16,294 bases of DNA from JAJKIV01 sp036274195. Lineage in GTDB: Bacteria; Gemmatimonadota; Gemmatimonadetes; Gemmatimonadales; Gemmatimonadaceae. Positions within the stretch are counted from its first letter, which is position 1; every line of letters begins with the position of its first letter. A model generated the notes under the pieces. That model had not been told where the DNA came from and searched no databases. It saw nothing but the letters and a program-made list of their open reading frames with translations. The translations under genes and the position numbers were made by a program. Below, piece after piece: positions 1 to 5,668 of the stretch. Location of the stretch: assembly GCA_036274195.1 (NCBI GenBank), contig DASUGD010000272.1, forward strand, positions 1-16,294, in the 5' to 3' direction.

Positions 1-2
1 TC

Positions 3-68
3 ATCGTCATTGAGACCTCCGTGAGGTACCTGAAGGAACTCTACTGGAATCCAAGAGACGACCCTTAA
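3..68 (+). CDS. Possible C-terminal tail of a gene cut by the window edge
   Basis: A frame open from the window edge gives about 21 residues ending in the peptide YWNPRDDP and a TAA stop at 66-68. I do not recognise the family. The only support is the open frame and the plausible position of the stop, convergent with the kinase gene downstream. The tail is too short to separate from chance. Confidence 0.25.
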   Translation: MVIETSVRYLKELYWNPRDDP

Positions 69-242
69 TGACTCGCGTCCTCGTTGCCGAGCAATCGGGG
101 GCTTCGTCCGTTAGGCGGTCACCACGGGGCTACGGCCTGCCCCTCGTCGTGTGTGAAATCAAGTGTCGTCCCGCAATGCCTCCGTCGGCTGAACACGCGT
201 CGCGACTTGCGCGCGTGCGCGCGCAGTATGCACTACTGGCCA
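69..242. other. Non-coding stretch between convergent gene ends
   Basis: I see no convincing gene here. One CGTTAGGC octamer lies at 109-116, and there is a CG-alternating run near 205-225. I could not find a clear hairpin plus U-tract that would terminate the kinase gene, which ends at 243 on the minus strand. Confidence 0.5.
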
Positions 243-2585
243 TCAGGCCGAGGGCGCCAGACCGATCCGCCGAACGAGGTTCGCCCAGCGGGGGTCGTCG
301 GTGATCGCGCGATCTTTGCCCGGGGGAACGAGCTGGAACGACCGATCGGTGTGCAACACGGTCAGCAGGTTCTCGCGCGCCTGATATCCGCGCTCGAAGC
401 ATTCGAACGCCTCGTCGTCGTTTCCCAATGCCGCTTCCACGAGGCCCAGCATGAGCGGTGATACCCACTCGCGGGTTGCCTGACGATGCAGCTCGTCGCG
501 TATCCGGTGCACCTCCACCAGGTCACCTGCCTGAGACGCGAGGATCGCGCGCATGGCCCTTCCCCACGAATTCGGCGGCACGAGGCGGTCGGCTGCCTCG
601 TGGTCGGCGAGTGAGCCGGCAAAGTCTCCCGTGAGGAGTCTCGCTACGGCGCGCCAACGATACCCGGCGGGGAAATCCGGATGCTCGATGATCAGGCGCG
701 TCGTCTCCGTCAGGGAGAGATCGATTTCGCCGACGTTGACCGCCACCGCCGCAAGCCAGACGCGTGTGCCGAGATCGAGTGGGTCGGCCTCCACGGCTGT
801 GGCACCCGAGGCGAGCGCTTCTTTACGCCGCAGGCGACTCGAGTGAATGAGCGCGAGTGACATGTGTGCCCGCGGATGCCGTGGCTCGCGCGCGAGCACG
901 GCGCGAAGGTGCTCTTCGGCGGCATCGGCGTCCCAATCGTGCCAGAATGCGACCTCGCCGAGGACCCAGTGCGCGTCGGGCAGCTCCGCGTCGAGTGCGA
1001 GGGCACGACGCGCATGCCGCCGAGCGCGAGCGAATCCCTCGCTCGGTGGAATGGCGTCGCCAAAGTTGAGCCACATGTGGGTCTCACCAAGCCCCGCATG
1101 TGCCGCCGCAAACCCTGGATCGAGGGATACGGCACGCTCGAAATGCGCAAGGGCCCCCGCTTGTCCCGCGCCGCGCCTGCTACGGTTCACATGGAGGCCC
1201 TTGAGGTATGCGTCGTACGCCTCGACGCTGACCGGATGGCGTGTTCGGGGCGCCGGCCGAACACCCGGATCGCTCGAGCTGCTCCCGGCGCCGGCGGCCT
1301 CGCGGAGCCGTCGTCGCAGCGTCGCTGCGATCGCGCTCGCGATCTCATCCTGCACGGCGAAGATATCCGTCAACTCCCGATCGAAGCGCTCGCTCCAGAG
1401 ATGGTTGCCATCGACGCCGTTCACGAGCTGCGCCGTGATGCGCACACGGTTGCCAACTCGGCGCACGCTTCCTTCGAGCACCGTCGCGACGTGCAGCTGA
1501 TCCGCGATCGCGCGCAGCTCGACCTGCTTGCCCTTGAACATGAAGCTCGAGGTGCGCGCCGCGACGCGCAGCCCGGTGTCCTGCGCGAGAACACTCAAAA
1601 CTTCTTCCGTGATGCCGTCGGAGAAATATTCGTTCTCGGGGTCCGCGCTCAGATTGACGAATGGCAGAATGGCGACCGAAGGCAGGGCCGGCGGAACGGG
1701 AATCGGCTTGGCGGCGTCGAACGACGACAAGTTGGCCAGTACGTCGACGAGCTCTCGGGCCGACGCGGGCCGATCGGTTGGTGATTTCGCCAGGCAGCGC
1801 GTCACGAGTGCCACGAGCGATGACGAGAGCCCCGGCCGAGCGGCGTCGAGCGGCGTCGGCTCTTCGACGAGGTGCGCAACGACGAATGCCTGGGCGGTCG
1901 CTTTCTCGGCGAACGGATGGCGTCCGGCCAATAACTCGTACGCGACGACGCCCCATGCGTAGAGGTCCGCACGCTGATCCACTTCGGGGTCGCCGACGGC
2001 TTGTTCCGGCGCCATGTAGGCCGGCGTGCCGATCGTCATGCCGAGCTGCGTCAGCGCGATTCCCGACGGCGCGGCCCGTGCCGCGTCCACGGCTTTCGCG
2101 ATTCCGAAATCGGCGACCACCGCGGTGTCCTGAGAGAGCAGGATGTTGTCGGGCTTCACGTCGCGGTGCACGACGCCGTGGTCGTGGGCGTGCGCCAGTG
2201 CGCGCGCGACGTCGCGCAGGATGCCGATGGCGTCCGTCGTCGAGAGCAAACCTTCACGGTCGAGCCGAACGCGCAGCGACTCGCCTTCGACGAACGGCAT
2301 CGTGTAGTATTGGGCCCCGCCGGCCGCACCGGCGGTGAAAACGGGAAGGATGTTCGGATGCTGGAGTCGCGCCGCCAGTCGCACCTCCCGGGCGAACCGC
2401 TCGGCGCTCAGCCCCTCGGCCAGCTCGGGCGCGAGCACTTTGACGACGACTCGTCGCCCGAGTGCAGTCTCGTTTGCGAGAAAGACGCGCGCCATCCCGC
2501 CGCCGCTCAGCTCACGCTCGAGCGTGTACGCGTTGCCCAGGCCCGACTGCACGTGTGTGCGGAGCTCCGCAGGATCGCTGGTCAT
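243..2585 (-). CDS. Serine/threonine protein kinase with TolB-like and TPR regions
   Basis: A 780-residue eukaryotic-type (Hanks/PknB-like) kinase. The catalytic set is complete: glycine-rich loop near 28-34 (GGGMARV), Lys49, helix-C Glu67, HRD at 140-142 with Asn147, DFG at 159-161 and APE near 192-194, so it should be active. Residues about 302-425 match the TolB N-terminal/FlgO-like domain (SVAILPFVNLSADP, then the FSDGITEE motif). Residues about 455-780 are helical TPR-like repeats (for example HFERAVSLDPGFAAAHAGLG). No membrane segment links kinase and sensor regions, so a cytoplasmic protein is inferred. The architecture recurs in Gemmatimonadota and Acidobacteria, where the C-terminal part is thought to bind partner proteins. 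Start: the ATG at 2583-2585 is preceded only by a weak GAG. It diverges from the primase relic, so its promoter must lie in or near 2586-2650. Substrate unknown. Confidence 0.93.
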   Translation of the reverse strand: MTSDPAELRTHVQSGLGNAYTLERELSGGGMARVFLANETALGRRVVVKVLAPELAEGLSAERFAREVRLAARLQHPNILPVFTAGAAGGAQYYTMPFVEGESLRVRLDREGLLSTTDAIGILRDVARALAHAHDHGVVHRDVKPDNILLSQDTAVVADFGIAKAVDAARAAPSGIALTQLGMTIGTPAYMAPEQAVGDPEVDQRADLYAWGVVAYELLAGRHPFAEKATAQAFVVAHLVEEPTPLDAARPGLSSSLVALVTRCLAKSPTDRPASARELVDVLANLSSFDAAKPIPVPPALPSVAILPFVNLSADPENEYFSDGITEEVLSVLAQDTGLRVAARTSSFMFKGKQVELRAIADQLHVATVLEGSVRRVGNRVRITAQLVNGVDGNHLWSERFDRELTDIFAVQDEIASAIAATLRRRLREAAGAGSSSSDPGVRPAPRTRHPVSVEAYDAYLKGLHVNRSRRGAGQAGALAHFERAVSLDPGFAAAHAGLGETHMWLNFGDAIPPSEGFARARRHARRALALDAELPDAHWVLGEVAFWHDWDADAAEEHLRAVLAREPRHPRAHMSLALIHSSRLRRKEALASGATAVEADPLDLGTRVWLAAVAVNVGEIDLSLTETTRLIIEHPDFPAGYRWRAVARLLTGDFAGSLADHEAADRLVPPNSWGRAMRAILASQAGDLVEVHRIRDELHRQATREWVSPLMLGLVEAALGNDDEAFECFERGYQARENLLTVLHTDRSFQLVPPGKDRAITDDPRWANLVRRIGLAPSA

Positions 2586-2648
2586 CGGTCTCGTCGGTGG
2601 CGGCTCGAGACTAAGCTAACGTCGACACCGCACCCAGCGAGTGGCCCG

Positions 2649-3065
2649 GTGAAACCCGCCACGGTCGACAAGGATCTCGAACAGAAACTGCGCGCCGAGT
2701 GGCCCGCGATCCTTGGCTGGATGGTCGACGGCTGCCTCGCCTGGCAGCAGTACGGGCTCCAGGCGCCGGAGGCAGTGCGGGCCACGACCGAGGAATACTT
2801 CCGAGAGGAAGACGCGGTCGGCCAGTGGTTGGATGAAGCGTGCGAGGACTCGCCTAACGGGTTGACGCCGCTCGACGAGCTGTTCAACTCATGGCGCGAG
2901 TGGTATGGCCGGCGAGGAAAGACCGCGGGGACCGATCGACGGCTGTCGCAAGCCCTCAGCAATCGCGGGCTGAAACGCGGAAAGCATCCCCGCACGCGAC
3001 GCACGGGCTATCACGGCATTGCGCTGCGCACGGCAGTTGGTGACCTAGGCGCGGTACAAACATGA
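2649..3065 (+). pseudogene. C-terminal fragment of a P4-family phage/plasmid primase-helicase
   Basis: The frame from GTG 2649 gives 138 residues with the hallmark end of D5/P4-type primase-helicases: DKDLEQKLRAEWPAILGWM, then GCLAWQQYGL, the EAVRATTEEYF helix, and a C-terminal winged-helix-like part (LSQALSNRGLKRGKH, then GYHGIAL). Intact relatives have several hundred more residues upstream, including primase and AAA+ ATPase domains. None of that is present: homology stops about 65 bases from the start of the divergent kinase gene. The natural C-terminus seems intact, so the loss was of the 5' part. It is very unlikely to function. A CGTTAGGC octamer (minus orientation) lies inside at 2852-2859. 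The family call rests on recognised motifs, not a search. Confidence 0.75.
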
Positions 3066-3118
3066 GATATGTGCATGACAGCTTCAGGCCAATCGCCTGA
3101 TCGCGCATTTGCCTCTTG

Positions 3119-3146
3119 CCGGGCGGAGCATCGCGCCTCCGCCCGG
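3119..3146. promoter_or_regulatory. 10-bp inverted repeat upstream of the excisionase-like gene
   Basis: CCGGGCGGAG (3119-3128) and CTCCGCCCGG (3137-3146) are perfectly complementary with an 8-base loop. No U-tract follows, so a classical terminator for the primase relic is doubtful. It could be a leader hairpin or operator for the HTH gene starting at 3184. It also argues against the longer 3109 start, which would place this hairpin inside the coding region. Confidence 0.4.
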
Positions 3147-3183
3147 CCATCCCTCTTCACTGGAACGCCGCGTATGGTCGCCA

Positions 3184-3426
3184 ATGTCTGCCATTTCATC
3201 CCCGCAGTCCACATCCTCAACATCCGCGCGCCCACTGCTCGACATTGAGCAAGTCGCAGCGCTGCTCGGCCTACGACCGAACACCCTCGCGCAATGGCGC
3301 ATGACCGGCGCCGGCCCTACGTTCGTTCGGCTCGGCCGTCGTGTGCGCTACGGCCCGCACGACGTTGATGCTTGGATCGACTCACAGGCTCGTCGCTCGA
3401 CTTGCGACCCCGGTCGAACATCGTGA
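3184..3426 (+). CDS. Excisionase/AlpA-like helix-turn-helix protein
   Basis: An 80-residue protein. Residues about 18-68 form a MerR/excisionase-type winged HTH (HTH_17 class): DIEQVAALLGLRPNTLAQWR, the FVRLGRRVRY wing, then VDAWI. Such proteins steer excision or regulate genes of integrative elements. I chose ATG 3184 over 3109 because the extra 25 residues are low-complexity and cross a strong GC hairpin; no good ribosome site precedes either. It follows the primase fragment on the same strand and faces the 3' end of tRNA-Pro, consistent with an element relic. No integrase gene lies in the window, so mobility is unlikely. The stop is immediately followed by a CGTTAGGC octamer (3427-3434). 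Confidence 0.8.
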   Translation: MSAISSPQSTSSTSARPLLDIEQVAALLGLRPNTLAQWRMTGAGPTFVRLGRRVRYGPHDVDAWIDSQARRSTCDPGRTS

Positions 3427-3561
3427 CGTTAGGCGGGGCGTGGTGGCGTGCGACGGGAGGCGCGCCGTGCAACGCAGGCAGGTCGCCACGAGACTCGCTC
3501 GCCGCCTTACCATGACCTTACCAGCCCAGCGTATGCCGCCAGAGCGAGGTTGAAACACAAA

Positions 3562-3592
3562 GGTCCGACATCACATAACGTGTTGTCGGACC
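3562..3592 (-). terminator. Rho-independent terminator of tRNA-Pro
   Basis: GGTCCGACA (3562-3570) pairs with TGTCGGACC (3584-3592). Inside, CAC pairs with GTG across one T-T mismatch, leaving a 5-base loop. On the minus strand the hairpin is followed by TTTGTGTTTC. It starts 16 bases beyond the tRNA 3' end, as expected for a single-tRNA unit. Confidence 0.75.
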
Positions 3593-3607
3593 CTCGTTTA
3601 TACGCTA

Positions 3608-3681
3608 TCGGGACGGCGGGATTTGAACCCGCGACCCCCTGAACCCCATTCAGGTGCGCTACCGGGCTGCGCTACGTCCCG
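3608..3681 (-). tRNA. tRNA-Pro, anticodon GGG
   Basis: The minus strand folds as a full cloverleaf. The acceptor strands CGGGACG and CGTCCCG pair perfectly, the D arm contains GTAGCGCAG...GGTAGCGC, the anticodon stem is CCTGA/TCAGG around loop ATGGGGT, which places GGG at 34-36, and the T arm has GGTTCAAATCC. The discriminator base is A, as usual for tRNA-Pro. The 3' CCA is not encoded. Integrative elements often use tRNA 3' ends, and element relics lie on this side, but I found no second copy of the tRNA 3' end in the window. Confidence 0.97.
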
Positions 3682-3722
3682 TCTGACTCCCCGCCCCAAA
3701 CCGCGCCGGAACGGAACGCAGA

Positions 3723-3750
3723 ATCTAACCCGCCGCACCCCCCGCTACAA
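3723..3750 (-). promoter_or_regulatory. Probable sigma-70-type promoter for tRNA-Pro
   Basis: On the minus strand TTGTAG (3750-3745) is followed after 16 bases by TTAGAT (3728-3723). Transcription would start about 35 bases before the mature tRNA. This suits a stand-alone tRNA unit, although read-through from the membrane protein gene upstream is possible. Confidence 0.4.
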
Positions 3751-3775
3751 CTCGCTAAGGCGCGGACCCACGGCA

Positions 3776-4120
3776 CTACACATACTCCGCGCTCCGGCGC
3801 CGCCCGCCGACCAGCCGCATGAGCAGCCACGCCACGAACGCGATCGGCAGCACAACCAGGAGCACCAACTTGATCGCGCCCACAGTCAGGCCGACGAACG
3901 CACCAAGCACTCCGAACAGTACGCTGCAGACCACGAAGACCACGAGCAGCACGAGAAAGACCGGCAACCCCACAATGAACAGAACGATCAGCACCGGCAG
4001 GGCGAGAACGCCGAGCACCGCCGCGATCGGCAGCCCGACCACCGCGAGGACGAGCGCCGCCGGAATCAAGAATACGAGCGTAATCGCGCTGACGAACAGA
4101 AACTTCAAAAAGCCGAACAT
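3776..4120 (-). CDS. Small, very hydrophobic multi-span membrane protein
   Basis: A 114-residue protein made almost entirely of Leu, Val, Ile, Ala, Phe and Gly, with about four likely membrane segments (roughly residues 6-28, 30-50, 51-73 and 82-103). It ends in a basic tail (GGRRRSAEYV) that should sit in the cytoplasm. I recognise no family and assign no function. The start is ATG 4120 because GGAGG lies 8 bases upstream; an earlier in-frame start would add 11 polar residues and bury that site. The leader carries an inverted repeat (4133-4161). The gene runs toward tRNA-Pro with about 95 bases between. Holin-like proteins have similar composition, but nothing phage-lysis-like is nearby. Confidence 0.7.
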   Translation of the reverse strand: MFGFLKFLFVSAITLVFLIPAALVLAVVGLPIAAVLGVLALPVLIVLFIVGLPVFLVLLVVFVVCSVLFGVLGAFVGLTVGAIKLVLLVVLPIAFVAWLLMRLVGGRRRSAEYV

Positions 4121-4132
4121 GCCCGAGCCTCC

Positions 4133-4161
4133 AGTGAGAGAGCAGAACGACAACTCTCACT
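4133..4161. promoter_or_regulatory. 8-bp inverted repeat in the leader of the membrane protein gene
   Basis: AGTGAGAG (4133-4140) and CTCTCACT (4154-4161) are perfect complements around a 13-base loop, just upstream of the ribosome site of the gene starting at 4120. It could act as an operator or an mRNA leader hairpin. A possible -35 TTGAAA lies further upstream on the minus strand, but no convincing -10 accompanies it. Confidence 0.35.
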
Positions 4162-4229
4162 ACGCAGGGCACGTCCCCGCGCGTTTCAAGCGACGCACTC
4201 ATCAATTGCCGAGGGTCCTGCGGGACGGT

Positions 4230-4381
4230 AGACGGCAGACAACGGAGAGGGGAGACGGGAGACCCCAGATGGCAGACGAGAGAGGCACCGGGTCCCACTG
4301 CCCTCTGCAACCTGCTGTCTGCTGTCTGCCGTCTGCAGTTCTCTGCCGTCTCCCGTCTGCAGTTCCCTGCTGTCTGCCGTC
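4230..4381. repeat. Two facing arrays of degenerate 7-base repeats
   Basis: 4230-4286 is built of purine-rich heptamers of the type AGACGGC (AGACGGC, AGACAAC, AGACGGG, AGACCCC, AGATGGC, AGACGAG). 4303-4381 holds the complementary pyrimidine-rich form (TGTCTGC twice, CGTCTGC, then TCCCGTC and CTGCCGTC). The two halves face each other around a short centre near 4287-4302, so long imperfect cruciforms or hairpins can form. No coding frame explains the periodicity. Together with the leader hairpin and the terminal repeat, this fills the 322-base gap 4121-4442. Confidence 0.75.
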
Positions 4382-4384
4382 GAA

Positions 4385-4401
4385 AAGCCCTGTACGGGCT
4401 G
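4385..4401 (-). terminator. Possible terminator of the IS110-related gene
   Basis: AGCCC and GGGCT (about 4386-4400) enclose the 5-base loop TGTAC. On the minus strand the hairpin is followed by TTTTC. The stem is short, so termination may be weak. It lies about 45 bases beyond the stop at 4443 and overlaps the edge of the dispersed repeat at 4400-4433. Confidence 0.4.
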
Positions 4402-4433
4402 CTCGCGATCCCTCGCTACACTCGGGATGACAC
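4400..4433. repeat. Dispersed short repeat of the 'CATCCCGAGTGTAGCGAGGGATC' family
   Basis: On the minus strand this reads GTCATCCCGAGTGTAGCGAG, then GGATCGCGAGCAG. Translated, it gives the peptides ECSEGSR and VIPSVARDR, which I recall as common spurious translations in environmental genomes, marking a widespread intergenic repeat. The core is an imperfect inverted repeat (TCCC...GGGA). It lies in the gap between the heptamer arrays and the IS110-related gene. The family assignment is from memory and was not searched. Confidence 0.55.
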
Positions 4434-4442
4434 CGGCACTCG

Positions 4443-5348
4443 TTAGGCGTCCACCATCGCCCATGGACGCGGCGCCGGCGCCGCATCATCGCGAGTGTCC
4501 GCGTACGGCGCGGTGACCGGCAGCCCCAGCTGCTCCCGCCACACGAGCCACAGGTGCGCCAGGAACAGCTTCTCGGTCATCCGGAGCGCGGTGAGGTGGC
4601 GACGGCGCGGAATCCAATCGGGCTTCGACGCGTCCAGACGCGCCAGCTGCTCGTTGTAGTATCGGCGGTAGGTGTCGCCCTGGCGGACGAACGACGTGCC
4701 GATGAGATAGCAGAGCTTTTTCGCCTCGCGGTCGTACGGCGCACTCTCGCCTCGCGATGGGCGTGGCTGCGCGACTCGCCGGGTCCCCTCCCCGATCACC
4801 TCGAACGTCCCGGCGCACGGTCCCGCGGAGCCGGACACGCGATGCGCCGACCGAAGGTGCCGCCCCGCGGGTAGCGACAGCTCGTACCCACACTCCGGGC
4901 AGCGATAAAGCTGCGCGGCGACCGTCGCGAGACCGCAGTAGGACCAGAACGACGACGGCGTTGGCGCACGCTCGATCTCGAGCCGCGCCAGCAGCCGCGC
5001 CGAGAGCGATGGACCGATCCCGCGAACCCGCACGAGCCACGGCCACGCCGGATGCCGCGCAATGCACTCGGTGAGCGCACGCAGGAGATCGCGCTCGTCG
5101 TTCCATTGACGGCGGTATGTATCCGCCAGCGCCGGCGCCGGCCCTAACGTGCCCCCCGCTCGAATGCGTGCGAGGAGCGCTTCGACGTTCCGATTCCCAT
5201 CTGCCCGCTGTTCGCGGGCGCCCGCCGATTCCCTATTCCCGATGATGAGCGATCGAATCTGCTCGCCGGTCCTGAGTCGCTGCGCCTGCGCCAACTCGAA
5301 CGCGGCAGCGAGCGAACGCAGCTCTCGCGATTCCCGCAGGACGGACAT
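4443..5348 (-). CDS. Stand-alone IS110-type transposase C-terminal domain protein with a zinc-finger-like insert
   Basis: A 301-residue protein from ATG 5348. Residues about 100-145 match the helix-hairpin-helix part of the IS116/IS110/IS902 C-terminal domain: WLVRVRGIGPSLSARLLARL, then the FWSYCGLATV segment. Right after it comes CPEC (Cys150, Cys153) followed by H-x4-H (His164, His169), close to C2H2 spacing, plus Cys178. The rest is helical and basic, with many Trp/Arg/Tyr near the end. The N-terminal DEDD (RuvC-like) domain of real IS110 transposases is absent, and so is the usual Ser-Gly pair after the GL motif, so transposition activity is doubtful. A TTG start at 5438 is possible but would add 30 unconvincing residues; neither start has a clear ribosome site. 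I see no terminal repeats. A domesticated DNA-binding role is inferred. The TAA stop lies inside a CGTTAGGC octamer. Confidence 0.75.
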   Translation of the reverse strand: MSVLRESRELRSLAAAFELAQAQRLRTGEQIRSLIIGNRESAGAREQRADGNRNVEALLARIRAGGTLGPAPALADTYRRQWNDERDLLRALTECIARHPAWPWLVRVRGIGPSLSARLLARLEIERAPTPSSFWSYCGLATVAAQLYRCPECGYELSLPAGRHLRSAHRVSGSAGPCAGTFEVIGEGTRRVAQPRPSRGESAPYDREAKKLCYLIGTSFVRQGDTYRRYYNEQLARLDASKPDWIPRRRHLTALRMTEKLFLAHLWLVWREQLGLPVTAPYADTRDDAAPAPRPWAMVDA

Positions 5349-5576
5349 CGCGCCAACGTCGCGCGCGCTGGAGGAGGAGGCCACCTGAATCACGGACGGA
5401 TCTCGACTGAGGTCGGTAGCTGGGTGCCGTGACCGCAACGTAGAAGTGGGACGGCACGACCGCGCGCTCCATGTGACAAAGCGTGCCCGCCGTCATGCAA
5501 GACGCTCGTGGGAGACAAGAGCCGAACCCGCCGCCGCAACCGTTCGGCCCAGACACCGTCCATCCCCCAAACACGA
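5349..5576. other. Upstream gap of the IS110-related gene
   Basis: With the S41 3' region this forms a 320-base gap (5349-5668). It must hold the promoter of the minus-strand IS110-related gene, but I see no clear -35/-10 pair. If translation starts at TTG 5438, the first 90 bases are coding. No other gene is supported. Confidence 0.4.
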
Positions 5577-5579
5577 TGC

Positions 5580-5607
5580 AAAAAGCCCGGAGCCAGCGGC
5601 TCCGGGC
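5580..5607 (-). terminator. Strong rho-independent terminator of the S41 protease gene
   Basis: GCCCGGAGCC (5585-5594) pairs perfectly with GGCTCCGGGC (5598-5607) around a 3-base loop. On the minus strand TTTTTG follows directly. It lies about 60 bases beyond the stop at 5669; a CGTTAGGC octamer (5618-5625) sits between stop and hairpin. Confidence 0.9.
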
Positions 5608-5668
5608 ATGGAAAGGACGTTAGGCGGCCCGCGACCGGCGACCGCCTAACTACACCGACCACACATGG

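Noticed and set aside
864..1784. 306-codon + strand frame antisense to the kinase/TPR gene
   Set aside because: No recognisable motifs. The opposite strand encodes clear TolB-like and TPR sequence; this is a G+C-rich shadow.
2001..2648. Upstream extension of the primase relic frame
   Set aside because: This part is antisense to the kinase catalytic domain and has no primase-like sequence.
2586..3607. Second copy of the tRNA-Pro 3' end as an attachment site
   Set aside because: I looked for the GGATTTGAACCCGCG motif on the element side and found none; any partner site must lie outside the window.
3448..3642. Short + strand frame ending in the peptide GTAGFEPATP
   Set aside because: It reads through the reverse strand of tRNA-Pro; GFEPATP is a well-known false peptide from tRNA T arms.
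3623..4231. 202-codon + strand frame over tRNA-Pro and the membrane protein gene
   Set aside because: It starts inside the tRNA and is antisense to a better-supported gene with a ribosome site; composition is low-complexity (Asp/Glu/Gln/His/Arg).
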